NCBI GenBank assembly: GCA_002418205.1
Contig: DIDP01000086.1
Location: forward strand, 36,306 to 64,426
Source of the DNA: Anaerolineales bacterium UBA5797
Lineage (GTDB): Bacteria > Chloroflexota > Anaerolineae > Anaerolineales > Villigracilaceae
Reading direction: 5' to 3'
Length of the DNA: 28,121 nucleotides
Below the pieces are notes generated by a model, which searched no databases, was not told the DNA's origin, and saw nothing but the letters and a program-made list of their open reading frames with translations. Below are positions 14,296 through 22,726 of the stretch, one piece after another. Positions within the stretch are counted from its first letter, which is position 1. Every line of letters begins with the position of its first letter. The translations under genes and the position numbers were made by a program.

Positions 14296-14320
14296 GAGAA
14301 GTGGGCAACCCCCACTTTTC
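14296..14320 (+). promoter_or_regulatory. Hairpin in the nusA leader
   Basis: GAGAAGTGGG (14296-14305) pairs with CCCACTTTTC (14311-14320), one G-U pair, 5-nt loop. The 3' arm ends in a short T-rich run, so it could be a weak attenuator sensed by NusA itself. AAGGAG and CGGAG motifs follow before the ATG. Confidence 0.4.
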
Positions 14321-14353
14321 TGCTTGTAATAAGGAGTAAACGGAGTATTCAGC

Positions 14354-16276
14354 ATGTCAAAGAACGAGTTCGCCCTGGCTTTCAACGAGGTGTTGGAAGA
14401 AAAACAACTCTCCAAGGATGTGATTATTGGAGCGATCGAATCCGCGATGGTTTCAGCCTATCGGCGGGCTGTCAACGCGTCCACCGCCCAGCATGTGGAA
14501 GCCAAGATCGACCCGGAGACCGGCAAGGTGATGGTCTTTGCCGAAAAGGAAGTCGTCGAAGATATCATCGAGCCCAAGACCGAGGTCCTGCTTGAGGAAG
14601 CGCGCAAGGTGAATCCCGATGCGCAGCCTGGCGACATGGTGATCGTTGAATCGACCCCCGCGGACTTTGGCCGCGTCGCCGCGCAGACGGCACGTCAGGT
14701 CATCCAACAGCGCATCCGCGAGGCGGAACGCTCCAACCAGATGCAATACTTCGAACGCCAGGTGGGCGAGATCATCAGCGGCATCGTGCAGGCGACAAAT
14801 GCACAAAGCACCACAGTCGGGCTTGACATGAAAGCCGAAGGCACGCTGCCCGCCAACCAGAGGATCCCGGGTGAACGCTTCAAGGTGCATGACCGCGTCC
14901 GTGCGGTGGTTCTGGAAGTGAAGGATGGACCGCGCGGACCTCAGATCATCCTCTCGCGCGCTCATCGCAACTTCCTGCGCCGTTTGCTCGAAAACGAAGT
15001 CCCTGAGATCTATCACGGCGTGGTCGAGATCCGTGCGATCTCACGCGAGCCGGGCGCGCGCGCCAAGGTGGCTGTGAGCGCCACCCAGGCGGGCGTCGAT
15101 CCCGTCGGCGCGTGTGTGGGTATCAAGGGTGTCCGCATTCAAGCCATTGTTAAAGAATTGCACGATGAAAAGATCGACATCATCCAATGGGATCAGGATC
15201 CTGTTGTGTATATTTCCAAGGCGATCAGTCCGGCGCGCGTCAGTGGTGTGTATCTCTCCGAGGCGGATGGGAACCGCACTGCTACCGTCGTGGTGGGAGA
15301 GGATCAACTGAGTCTTGCCATCGGCCGCGATGGGCAGAATGCGCGTCTTGCCGCGAAGTTGACCGGCTGGCGCATCGACATCAAATCCCTGTCCGAAGCT
15401 GCCGCAGACGCGATTCAAAAACTGGGTAGCGATCCAGACCTGGCTGAGTTGTTGCCCGCGGCAGTTGAATCCCTGCCTGCGGTGGAGGAAATCCTTGCCA
15501 AAAAGGCGGACGATCGCCCGGTGACCCCCGAGGAGTATACTGTCCTGGGGCAGTTCGTGGATCGCGTCGAACGCCGCGTTGTTCAACGGCAGGAGGCTGC
15601 GGCCATCATTGAGGATGAGAAGACCGCCAGCGCCCGCGCCGAGATCCCTGCCGCCGCCTTCGAGATGCCGCTCGATCAGGCTGGCATCAAGGAGCATGTC
15701 TTCAACATTCTTGTGGAGGCAGGATACGACACCGTCGGCAGTCTTTTGCTGGCGATGAAACTCGATTCGAACAAGGTCCTTGGACTTCCCGGCATTGGAC
15801 CGAAAGCCATTCAGAACATCGAGGAATCCCTGGCTGCGATCCAGTTCCCCGAGCCCACGCCTCCCGCGGAGCCGGTTGCTGAACCCGTTGCTGAAGCCGA
15901 GTCTCAACCCGAGGCTGTTTCTGCTGAAGCCGCCCCGGCTGACGCTGTGCCTGCCGAGCCGGTTGCTGCCCCGGCGGAGGAAGTGGCTGTTGCTGAGAAA
16001 CAGGCTCCGGCTAAGAAAGAAGCGAAGAAGCGCGTCGAGGAAACGGAAGACGATGAGCACAAGGATGGCGTCTCGCTCGATGAACTCTTCGCGATGAAGC
16101 CTGAGATCTTCCAGTCCACCAATGAGGATGAAGACGAAGAGTCGAAGGATAAAAAGAAAGGCAAGAAAGGCAAGAAGAAAGGCGTTGCATTGGAGTTCGA
16201 CGAAGAACTCGGTGAAGTGGTCGCCCGCAAGAAACACAAGCGCGGCGACGAGTTTGACACGGGTGAGGATTGGTAA
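14354..16276 (+). CDS. nusA: Transcription termination/antitermination factor NusA, long form
   Basis: A 640-residue NusA. The RNA-polymerase-binding N-terminal domain (1-130) opens with MSKNEFALAFNEVLEEKQLS. An S1 domain (about 135-200) ends near GPQIILSRAHRNF. KH domains follow: GACVGIKGVRIQAIV (about 253-267) and QLSLAIGRDGQNARLAAKL (about 317-335). A helix-hairpin-helix repeat (about 440-495, VLGLPGIGPKAIQNI) follows, then an Ala/Pro/Glu-rich linker (495-550) and a charged tail with Lys-rich SKDKKKGKKGKKKG ending FDTGEDW. It is much longer than the B. subtilis protein (about 370 residues), the excess being the HhH part and tail. CGGAG 8 nt before ATG. First gene of the operon; rimP, normally upstream, is absent. 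Confidence 0.97.
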   Translation: MSKNEFALAFNEVLEEKQLSKDVIIGAIESAMVSAYRRAVNASTAQHVEAKIDPETGKVMVFAEKEVVEDIIEPKTEVLLEEARKVNPDAQPGDMVIVESTPADFGRVAAQTARQVIQQRIREAERSNQMQYFERQVGEIISGIVQATNAQSTTVGLDMKAEGTLPANQRIPGERFKVHDRVRAVVLEVKDGPRGPQIILSRAHRNFLRRLLENEVPEIYHGVVEIRAISREPGARAKVAVSATQAGVDPVGACVGIKGVRIQAIVKELHDEKIDIIQWDQDPVVYISKAISPARVSGVYLSEADGNRTATVVVGEDQLSLAIGRDGQNARLAAKLTGWRIDIKSLSEAAADAIQKLGSDPDLAELLPAAVESLPAVEEILAKKADDRPVTPEEYTVLGQFVDRVERRVVQRQEAAAIIEDEKTASARAEIPAAAFEMPLDQAGIKEHVFNILVEAGYDTVGSLLLAMKLDSNKVLGLPGIGPKAIQNIEESLAAIQFPEPTPPAEPVAEPVAEAESQPEAVSAEAAPADAVPAEPVAAPAEEVAVAEKQAPAKKEAKKRVEETEDDEHKDGVSLDELFAMKPEIFQSTNEDEDEESKDKKKGKKGKKKGVALEFDEELGEVVARKKHKRGDEFDTGEDW

Positions 16277-16318
16277 CCCTCGCCACAGCCCTCTCCGCCC
16301 AAGCGGGAGGGGAGAATC

Positions 16319-16639
16319 TTGAAGGTGTCTAAAAAGAAACCCGTTCAACGCGTGAAGCATGTTCCCCAGCGGACCTGCGTGGGCTGTCGTGAAGTGCTGC
16401 CCAAACGGACGTTGATCCGCATCGTCCGCACTGCGGATGGGGTGCAGGTGGACCCAACCGGCAAACTCGCCGGGCGGGGGGCCTACCTGCATGACCGCTA
16501 CGAATGCTGGGAACGTGGATTGAAGGGCGCTCTGGCGCATGCATTGAAGACGACCCTGACGCCGGAAGCGCGCCTAATGTTGGAAGATTTTATGAATACC
16601 CTGCCGCGGGAAGCGGAGGGCGCGGGGGCGGGCGAGTGA
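16319..16639 (+). CDS. rnpM: YlxR/RnpM-family RNA-binding protein
   Basis: A 106-residue protein of the YlxR (DUF448) family, with the signature PQRTCVGCREVLPKRTLIRIVR and the loop KLAGRGAYLH. B. subtilis RnpM binds RNase P RNA and modulates it; the same role is inferred here. The gene sits between nusA and infB, its conserved place. The start is a TTG (16319) with GGAGG 8 nt upstream; a GTG at 16325 is the alternative. The SD lies in a GC-rich hairpin-like sequence (about 16278-16316). The C-terminus (EAEGAGAGE) is low-complexity. Confidence 0.9.
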   Translation: MKVSKKKPVQRVKHVPQRTCVGCREVLPKRTLIRIVRTADGVQVDPTGKLAGRGAYLHDRYECWERGLKGALAHALKTTLTPEARLMLEDFMNTLPREAEGAGAGE

Positions 16640-16733
16640 CTGTGTGATCGTTTGATCTGCTCACAGGGCTCGCCGCGGATATGGGCAATGGGTCTGCCTT
16701 GCTCATTTCAAGTTTGAATTGTGGAGGTGCCCT

Positions 16734-18509
16734 ATGAGCAATAATAACGGAAACAAGATTGAACTTCCGGGTAGCATTGTCGTTCGCGACCTGGCGCAGA
16801 AGATCGAAAAAAGTCCCATTGATCTCATCAAAAAATTGATGTCGAACGGTGTGATGGCAACCATCAACCAGTCCGTGGATTTCGATACAGCCGCGATCGT
16901 CGTGGCTGAATATGGCTATGAAGCCATCCCGGAGGTTGTTGATGAGGTGCAGGTCGAGACGGGCGAAGTACCGCTCTGGCGTCAGATGATCGCGGACGAG
17001 GACGAATCGAAATTAAAGCCGCGCCCGCCTGTGGTGACCATCCTCGGTCATGTGGACCATGGTAAGACCAGCCTGCTCGATGCCATCCGCCAGACGAACG
17101 TCGCGGGTGGGGAGGCGGGCGGGATCACCCAGCATATCGGTGCATATCAGGTTGAGATGAAGGGACGCCTGATCACGTTCCTCGATACGCCCGGTCACGC
17201 GGCGTTCACGCAGATGCGTGCGCGCGGCGCCCAGGGCGCGGACATCGTCATCCTGGTGGTGGCGGCGGACGATGGCGTGATGCCGCAGACCAAGGAAGCG
17301 ATCGCGCACGCCAAAGCCGCGCGCGTGCCGCTTGTCGTCGCCATGAACAAGGTGGATAAAGCCAACGCCAACCCTGAACGCGTCAAACAACAGCTCGCCG
17401 AGCAGGAACTTGTCCCGGACGAATGGGGCGGGAACACGATGGTCATCCCTGTCTCTGCCAAACAGAAACAGGGCATTGACGATCTGCTCGAAGGCGTCCT
17501 GCTGGTGGCGGACAACATGGACATCCGCGCCAACCCGCAGGGCAAGGTGATCGGTACGGTCATCGAAGCGGAACTGGATAAATCCAGAGGCGTGATCGCC
17601 ACACTGCTCGTGCAGAACGGGACTCTATCTTCGGGTGATGTTGTTGTGGCGGGAACCGCACACGGAAAGTTGCGCGCCCTATCAGATTACCGTGGCAACT
17701 CGATCAAGAAAGCCGGTCCGTCCACACCTGTGGCTGTGATGGGCTTGAGCGATGTCCCTTCAGCGGGCGACCTGTTCCAGGTGGTGGATTCTGAAAAGGA
17801 AGCGCGTGTCATCGTTGGGGAACGCGCTGATGCGGCAAAGACCCAGGCACAGGCACGGAAAAAGGTCTCGCTCGAAGATCTGTTTGCCACCGTCCAGGCG
17901 GGCGAAGCGAAGGAATTGACCCTCATCGTCAAGGCTGATGTGCAGGGCTCGCTCGATCCGATCATTTCCGAGTTGAACAAGCTGGGCGAAGGCGAGATTG
18001 CCATCAAGGTTCTGTATTCCGAAACCGGCAACATCACCGATAACGATATCATGCTTGCCTCCGCCTCCCATGCCATTGTCATCGGCTTCAACGTGCAGGC
18101 GGATGTTTCCGCCCGCCGTCTTGCCGAAAAAGAAGGCGTGGATATTCGCCTCTATGAGATCATCTATCGCATGACCGAGGATATCGAGAAGGCGCTCAAA
18201 GGCATGCTTGAGCCTGAAGTCAAGGAAAAGGTCATTGGGCGTGCCCAGGTGCTTGCTGTTTTCACTGCTTCAAAATTTGGCAAGGTCGCAGGATGCAAGG
18301 TGACCGATGGCGAATTACGGCGTAACGCCAAAGCCAGGTTGTATCGCGGCACGGACATCGTTTACGAAGGTGACATGGGTTCGTTGCGGCACGAGAAAGA
18401 CGATGTGAAGGAGGTCCGGCAGGGCTTCGAGTGCGGTGTCGGTTTCAAGAATTTCAAAGACATCCAGGTGGGCGACCAGTTGGTCTGCTACGTGCTGGAA
18501 GAATCTTAA
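16734..18509 (+). CDS. infB: Translation initiation factor IF-2, short form
   Basis: A 591-residue IF-2 from ATG 16734, with GGAGGT 5 nt upstream. It brings fMet-tRNA to the 30S subunit in a GTP-dependent way. A short IF2_N domain (about 10-65) is followed almost directly by the G domain: G1 GHVDHGKT (105-112), G3 DTPGH (151-155), G4 NKVD (205-208) and a SAK motif. Domains II to IV follow, ending with the fMet-tRNA-binding C2 region (ECGVGFKNFKDIQVGD). It lacks the long charged N-terminal extension of the E. coli protein (about 890 residues). An in-frame TTG at 16719 is rejected. Confidence 0.97.
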   Translation: MSNNNGNKIELPGSIVVRDLAQKIEKSPIDLIKKLMSNGVMATINQSVDFDTAAIVVAEYGYEAIPEVVDEVQVETGEVPLWRQMIADEDESKLKPRPPVVTILGHVDHGKTSLLDAIRQTNVAGGEAGGITQHIGAYQVEMKGRLITFLDTPGHAAFTQMRARGAQGADIVILVVAADDGVMPQTKEAIAHAKAARVPLVVAMNKVDKANANPERVKQQLAEQELVPDEWGGNTMVIPVSAKQKQGIDDLLEGVLLVADNMDIRANPQGKVIGTVIEAELDKSRGVIATLLVQNGTLSSGDVVVAGTAHGKLRALSDYRGNSIKKAGPSTPVAVMGLSDVPSAGDLFQVVDSEKEARVIVGERADAAKTQAQARKKVSLEDLFATVQAGEAKELTLIVKADVQGSLDPIISELNKLGEGEIAIKVLYSETGNITDNDIMLASASHAIVIGFNVQADVSARRLAEKEGVDIRLYEIIYRMTEDIEKALKGMLEPEVKEKVIGRAQVLAVFTASKFGKVAGCKVTDGELRRNAKARLYRGTDIVYEGDMGSLRHEKDDVKEVRQGFECGVGFKNFKDIQVGDQLVCYVLEES

Positions 18510-18515
18510 TCGACA

Positions 18516-18866
18516 ATGCCTTCCGGAATTCGCCTCCAACGCATTGCGGAAAGAATCCGCCTCGAAATTTCCGAGATGTTGATCCGGGAAATCAGTGACC
18601 CGCGCCTGCAACAAATCTTCATCACGGACGTTAAAGTAGACAGGGAACTGGCGTACGCTGACGTGTATGTCTCGGCTGTCGAGGGAGTATCACGCTCCCA
18701 GGACGTTCTCGCGGGACTTGAATCTGCCTCCGGTTTCATCCGGCGGACCCTCGCCTCGCGCATCGAACTCCGCACCTTCCCGCGCCTGCGTTTTCATTGG
18801 GATATGACCCCCGAAAACGCGGACCATATCGAAAAATTACTTGCAGAATTACGGAAAACAAAATAA
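18516..18866 (+). CDS. rbfA: Ribosome-binding factor A
   Basis: A 116-residue RbfA with the KH-like fold. It assists late 30S maturation and 16S rRNA 5'-end processing. Typical segments: RIAERIRLEISEML, ISDPRLQQIFITDVKVDREL, ADVYVS, FIRRTLASRIELRTFPRLRF and the helix HIEKLLAEL. It starts 6 bp after the infB stop with no clear Shine-Dalgarno sequence, implying translational coupling. Confidence 0.95.
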   Translation: MPSGIRLQRIAERIRLEISEMLIREISDPRLQQIFITDVKVDRELAYADVYVSAVEGVSRSQDVLAGLESASGFIRRTLASRIELRTFPRLRFHWDMTPENADHIEKLLAELRKTK

Positions 18867-18919
18867 ACTTTGAGTCTTGTTGGATGCCAAATTGCAAATA
18901 CGACAGGGATTAAAACTGA

Positions 18920-19876
18920 ATGGATAAAGAGATAACAGGGGCCATAAAAGAACGATTGGATCGGGCGAACAACATCGTGATCGCTTCTCATGTTCGACCC
19001 GATGGCGACGCGATCGGGTCATTGCTTGGTTTGGGCCTGGCATTGCGCGACGCGGGCAAATCCGTGCAAATGGTCCTCGCGGACGGAGTGCCTGCCTCCT
19101 TCAAGCATTTGGAGGGCAGCGAACTGATCGTCAAGGAACCGGCTGGCGGACACGATGCGTTTATCACCGTCGATTGCGCGGATTTCAAGCGGGTGGGGAA
19201 GGTCTTTGAAGATTTTGGAAAGCCGGATATCAACATCGACCACCACGTGACCAACGAGAAATTTGGAACCCTGAACCTGATCGAAGCCGAGGAGGTGGCA
19301 ACTGCCGCCATCCTCACCCGGCATCTTCCCGAATGGGGTTTGAAGATCACAAGACCCATTGCCGCGGCCTTGTTGACCGGCATCGTCACGGACACTCTGG
19401 GATTCCGCACTGCGAACACAAATCCCTCTGCATTGCGCCTCTGCGCCGGGCTGATGGAAACCGGCGTGGATATGCCCGATCTCTACATGCGCTCGCTGGT
19501 GAAGAAATCCTTTCCGGCGGCGAAGTATTGGGGCGCCGGGCTTTCCAGCATGGAGCACAAGGACGGCATCGTATGGGGCACATTAACGCTTGCAGACCGC
19601 AAGCGGACGGGATATGGCGGGAACGACGATGCCGATCTCATTAACATGATCTCTGCGATTGACGGGAACAAAGTAGGTATGATTTTCGTCGAACAGAACG
19701 ATAATCACGTAAAGATCTCGTGGCGTGCCCTGGAACCGGGAATCGATGTGTCGCAGGTCGCGAAACATTTCAAAGGCGGTGGTCATGCCGCTGCCGCGGG
19801 TGCCGATATCCCCGGCGAATTGGACAAAATCCAGCCGTTGGTTTTAAAAACTACAAAAGAACTTTTGGATCTTTAA
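18920..19876 (+). CDS. nrnA: DHH/DHHA1 phosphoesterase, NrnA-like (oligoribonuclease / pAp phosphatase)
   Basis: A 318-residue bifunctional oligoribonuclease/pAp phosphatase family member. DHH-domain metal motifs are intact: SHVRPDGDAIGS (about 23-34), VDCADF, and NIDHHVTN (about 108-115). The DHHA1 domain near the C-terminus has FKGGGHAAAAG. The family degrades nanoRNAs and dephosphorylates 3'-phosphoadenosine 5'-phosphate. Placement between rbfA and truB is the usual order in many Gram-positive and Chloroflexota genomes. The ATG is preceded by AGGGA. No anomalies. Confidence 0.93.
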   Translation: MDKEITGAIKERLDRANNIVIASHVRPDGDAIGSLLGLGLALRDAGKSVQMVLADGVPASFKHLEGSELIVKEPAGGHDAFITVDCADFKRVGKVFEDFGKPDINIDHHVTNEKFGTLNLIEAEEVATAAILTRHLPEWGLKITRPIAAALLTGIVTDTLGFRTANTNPSALRLCAGLMETGVDMPDLYMRSLVKKSFPAAKYWGAGLSSMEHKDGIVWGTLTLADRKRTGYGGNDDADLINMISAIDGNKVGMIFVEQNDNHVKISWRALEPGIDVSQVAKHFKGGGHAAAAGADIPGELDKIQPLVLKTTKELLDL

Positions 19877-19931
19877 CGATAAATTCAGACAATTGTGTGA
19901 TAATTACACCGTTACCTTCGAGGAGGAAAAA

Positions 19932-20858
19932 GTGAACAGTCAGGATGTTAAAAACGCGATTTCCGGGGTGTTGGTTGTGGATAAGCCCGTAGGAATGACT
20001 TCACATGATGTGGTGCAGGCGATCCGTAATGGGACGGGCTTGCGGCGCGCCGGTCATACGGGCACACTGGATCCGCGCGCGTCAGGTGTGCTTGTGATCC
20101 TTGTGGGTCCTGCCGTCCGTTTGAGCGAGTATGTTTCTGCATCCGATAAAAGATATCAAGCCATTATCCGTTTGGGTGCCAGGACCGACACCTTCGATGC
20201 GGATGGCAAGATGACGGAGGCGAACCAGCCCGTCAATGTGAACGAAGAACAGTTCGAGGAGGTCCTGAAGACCTTTATCGGTGAGATCGAACAAACCCCG
20301 CCTCCGTACTCTGCCGTCAAGGTGCAGGGACGCAAAGCCTATGAGATGGCGCGCAAAGGCGAGGAGGTGGAACTGGAGCCGCGCAAGATCACGGTGCACC
20401 ATCTGGAAGTGCTCGAATGGGCGCCCCCTGAAGTGGTGATCGACGTGCATTGTTCGTCCGGCACGTATGTCCGTTCGCTGGCAAATGACCTGGGAGAGAA
20501 ACTGGGTTGCGGCGCCTACCTCGTTGGACTGCGACGCACCAAGAGCGGGCGCTTCTCCCTGCGCGATGCAGTGCCTCTGCGCAAATTGCAGGAAGCCTTC
20601 CATGCCGGAAATTGGTATCAATTCCTGATCCCGGCTGCGGAGGCGTTGGGTGACTGGCCTGCCATCGAACTCAGCCCGGACGACGTGGAAGGCGTGCGCC
20701 ATGGACATCGCGTCAAAGCTGAAGAGGATACCCCGGTCGGCAATCGTGTGCGCGGTGTCAGCACACAGGGTGAACTGGTTGCCCTGATGGAATGTGTGAT
20801 CGGCGAGGATGGCAGCCCGGCCTGGCAGCCCAAAAAGGTGTTCTTTACCAGCGATTAA
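19932..20858 (+). CDS. truB: tRNA pseudouridine(55) synthase
   Basis: A 308-residue TruB that makes pseudouridine-55 in the T-loop of tRNAs. GVLVVDKPVGMTSHDVV and RRAGHTGTLDPRASGVL carry the catalytic Asp47. SAVKVQGRKAYEMARKGE and SSGTYVRSLANDLGEKLG are further family motifs. The C-terminal part corresponds to the small TruB/PUA-like domain. A GTG start at 19932 was chosen because AGGAGG ends 5 nt before it; the in-frame start at 19893 lies before that SD and is rejected. Confidence 0.96.
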   Translation: MNSQDVKNAISGVLVVDKPVGMTSHDVVQAIRNGTGLRRAGHTGTLDPRASGVLVILVGPAVRLSEYVSASDKRYQAIIRLGARTDTFDADGKMTEANQPVNVNEEQFEEVLKTFIGEIEQTPPPYSAVKVQGRKAYEMARKGEEVELEPRKITVHHLEVLEWAPPEVVIDVHCSSGTYVRSLANDLGEKLGCGAYLVGLRRTKSGRFSLRDAVPLRKLQEAFHAGNWYQFLIPAAEALGDWPAIELSPDDVEGVRHGHRVKAEEDTPVGNRVRGVSTQGELVALMECVIGEDGSPAWQPKKVFFTSD

Positions 20859-20962
20859 CCATACTGATTCGTTCCAGTTGCCGTTTGATGTTTTACTGGT
20901 TCGATAGTCAACTTCCCGCATTGATGTTCTGCGGGTGACTCTCCTGGAGCGAAGCCGGATAC

Positions 20963-21886
20963 ATGTTACATTACCGCTCTCTCGATGAAGTATCCCTGCC
21001 GGATTCATGGCTGACCGTCGGCGTTTTTGACGGCGTCCATCGAGGTCATCAAGAGATCATTCATAGACTTGTTGCAGGCGCTCATGCAAATGGTGCGCCT
21101 GCGGTTGTTTTAACCTTTGACCCTCACCCTGCGAAGGTGTTTGGGCGCGGCGACATCAGGCTTTTGACTTTGCCCGGTGAGCGCGCCAGACTGCTTGGGG
21201 ATTATGGCGTGGATGTCGTGGTCACGCATCCTTTCGACAGGCAGGTGGCAGACACGACCGCCCATGATTTTATGAAATATCTCAAAGACCGCGTGGGTGT
21301 GAGACATCTAGTGTTGGGATATGATTCTACCCTGGGGAAGAACCGCGAGGGGAATGCGGCGCGTTTAACGGAGATCGGCTCGGAGTTGGGATACACTGTC
21401 GAGGTGGTATCAGCCTTGAGCGACGAAAGCGGCGTGATCTCATCCACGGAAATCCGCAAATTGGTATCTGTGGGGAAGGTCTTTGACGCCGCGCGCCTGA
21501 TGGGACATCCCTATCGTTTGCAGGGGCTGGTGACCCATGGCGACCGGCGCGGCCGCCGGATCGGCTTCCCGACTGCGAACCTGGATTATGCAACCGAGAA
21601 GGTCATCCCGGCAGGAGGCATCTACGCCTGCTGGGCGCATGTAGGGGATGGGAAATATTCTGCGGCGGTCAACATCGGCACGAACCCGACTTTTACCCCC
21701 GACAAGCGGACGTTGAACGTGGAGGCATACCTGCTCGATTTCGATCAGGAGATCTATGGCGAGGTGGTGACCCTGGAGTTCGTGGAGCGATTGCGCGACG
21801 AGTTGAAATACAACTCGGTGGAAGCCTTGATCGAACAGATCGGGCGGGATGTGGAACAGACCCGTGAAATTCTGGGAACGGAGTGA
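20963..21886 (+). CDS. ribF: Bifunctional riboflavin kinase / FAD synthetase
   Basis: A 307-residue RibF that makes FMN and then FAD. The N-terminal FAD synthetase domain has VGVFDGVHRGHQ (nucleotidyltransferase HxGH-like motif), VVLTFDPHP and the SSTEIRKLV motif. The C-terminal flavokinase has GDRRGRRIGFPTANL, GIYACW and NIGTNPTF. It follows truB by about 100 bp with only a weak 6-bp hairpin (20915-20935) between, and is the last gene of the nusA operon. There is no FMN riboswitch upstream. The stop codon lies inside the terminator. Confidence 0.96.
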   Translation: MLHYRSLDEVSLPDSWLTVGVFDGVHRGHQEIIHRLVAGAHANGAPAVVLTFDPHPAKVFGRGDIRLLTLPGERARLLGDYGVDVVVTHPFDRQVADTTAHDFMKYLKDRVGVRHLVLGYDSTLGKNREGNAARLTEIGSELGYTVEVVSALSDESGVISSTEIRKLVSVGKVFDAARLMGHPYRLQGLVTHGDRRGRRIGFPTANLDYATEKVIPAGGIYACWAHVGDGKYSAAVNIGTNPTFTPDKRTLNVEAYLLDFDQEIYGEVVTLEFVERLRDELKYNSVEALIEQIGRDVEQTREILGTE

Positions 21887-21906
21887 ACCGTTCCCTTTTT
21901 GTTTTT
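21874..21906 (+). terminator. Intrinsic terminator of the nusA-ribF operon
   Basis: GGGAACGG (21874-21881), 6-nt loop containing the ribF stop, CCGTTCCC (21888-21895), then TTTTTGTTTTT. A textbook terminator overlapping the ribF stop codon. Confidence 0.92.
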
Positions 21907-21939
21907 ACAGGGTTGTATGAGGTGACCAAGGAGGCTCTC

Positions 21940-22620
21940 ATGCCGCAGGCTGGATTTCATGCGATCGTTGGCATCGCATCCCGCAGATGGATGCCGAAAA
22001 GGGAATGGCTGCTGCTCGGCTTGGTGCTGGGAAACATGTTCCCCGACCTGGATAATCTCCTTGTTGCGTACGCCTCGCTTGCCAGACTTCCCAACCCCGA
22101 AGGCTATCACCGCACATTTACGCACAGCCTCTTCACCATTGTTTTCATGGTGTTGTTGTTCCATGTCATCGCCGCTTTGACGAAAAAAGAAAAGTGGAAA
22201 AATTTCGGCATCGGCTTCGGCGCGGGGATCCTGATGCACATCCTCGTCGACCTGGTGTTGTGGTTCAACGGTGTTGAATTGCTCTGGCCGTTCGGGGGTG
22301 AAGTGAACTTCTGGAGTTGGTTCATCACCCCCGGATGGCTGAAGATCCTTTTGGATACAGGCGAGTTCCTGGCGTTCGGCTTTTACTTCCTGTTGTTGGA
22401 TTCGCTTGCCATGCGCTACAGTACGGATGCAAACCTTCGGGGACCGTCCAAAACCTGGGCATACATTGAATTCGCATTATTTGCCCTCTTCACAGCGTTG
22501 TTCTTTTTGATTGGTGCGAAAGGCTTGCAGTATCAGGCTTTTGGAGGGCTTTACCTCCTCTTGCTGGTCGTTGCGATGGTGATCACGACCAGGATGAAGG
22601 CGACGATCGAATCAATTTAG
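21940..22620 (+). CDS. Membrane-bound DUF457/YdjM-family metal-dependent hydrolase-like protein
   Basis: A 226-residue integral membrane protein from ATG 21940, with AAGGAGG 5 nt upstream. Family metal-ligand motifs are seen in order: FHAIVG (His), NMFPDLDNLL, YHRTFTHSLF and MHILVDL, between about five to six hydrophobic helices. DUF457 proteins such as E. coli YdjM are classed as membrane-bound metal-dependent hydrolases, but no substrate is known. The GTG start at 21883 is rejected because it would lie within the ribF terminator. Its own terminator follows at 22634. Confidence 0.8.
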   Translation: MPQAGFHAIVGIASRRWMPKREWLLLGLVLGNMFPDLDNLLVAYASLARLPNPEGYHRTFTHSLFTIVFMVLLFHVIAALTKKEKWKNFGIGFGAGILMHILVDLVLWFNGVELLWPFGGEVNFWSWFITPGWLKILLDTGEFLAFGFYFLLLDSLAMRYSTDANLRGPSKTWAYIEFALFALFTALFFLIGAKGLQYQAFGGLYLLLLVVAMVITTRMKATIESI

Positions 22621-22633
22621 AGTCAAAACCTGC

Positions 22634-22657
22634 GGGCGGTCGTACGACTGCCCTTTT
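22634..22657 (+). terminator. Terminator after the DUF457 gene
   Basis: GGGCGGTCGT pairs with ACGACTGCCC (one G-U) and is followed by TTTT. Confidence 0.7.
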
Positions 22658-22663
22658 CATGTG

Positions 22664-22669
22664 TATAAT
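22664..22669 (+). promoter_or_regulatory. -10 box of the ThyX-like gene
   Basis: Exact TATAAT preceded by TGTG (extended -10 type), 58 nt before the ATG. No -35 match. Confidence 0.5.
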
Positions 22670-22726
22670 CTGCGAGATTTTGCAAGGCAGGGTGCCAGCC
22701 TGCCCCATGAGTCAGAGGAGACCTCC

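Noticed and set aside
15041..16540. 499-codon open frame on the minus strand opposite nusA
   Set aside because: Shadow frame of the GC-rich nusA/rnpM sequence: His/Leu/Arg-rich, no domain; both plus-strand genes there are unmistakable.
20859..20962. FMN riboswitch before ribF
   Set aside because: The gap is only about 100 bp and lacks the conserved multi-helix pattern; only a weak 6-bp hairpin is present.
20082..21008. 308-codon minus-strand frame opposite truB and ribF
   Set aside because: Antisense of truB with no domain and spans the truB-ribF gap.
21883..21939. GTG start of the DUF457 gene overlapping ribF
   Set aside because: It sits in the terminator of the previous operon, while ATG 21940 has AAGGAGG at ideal spacing.
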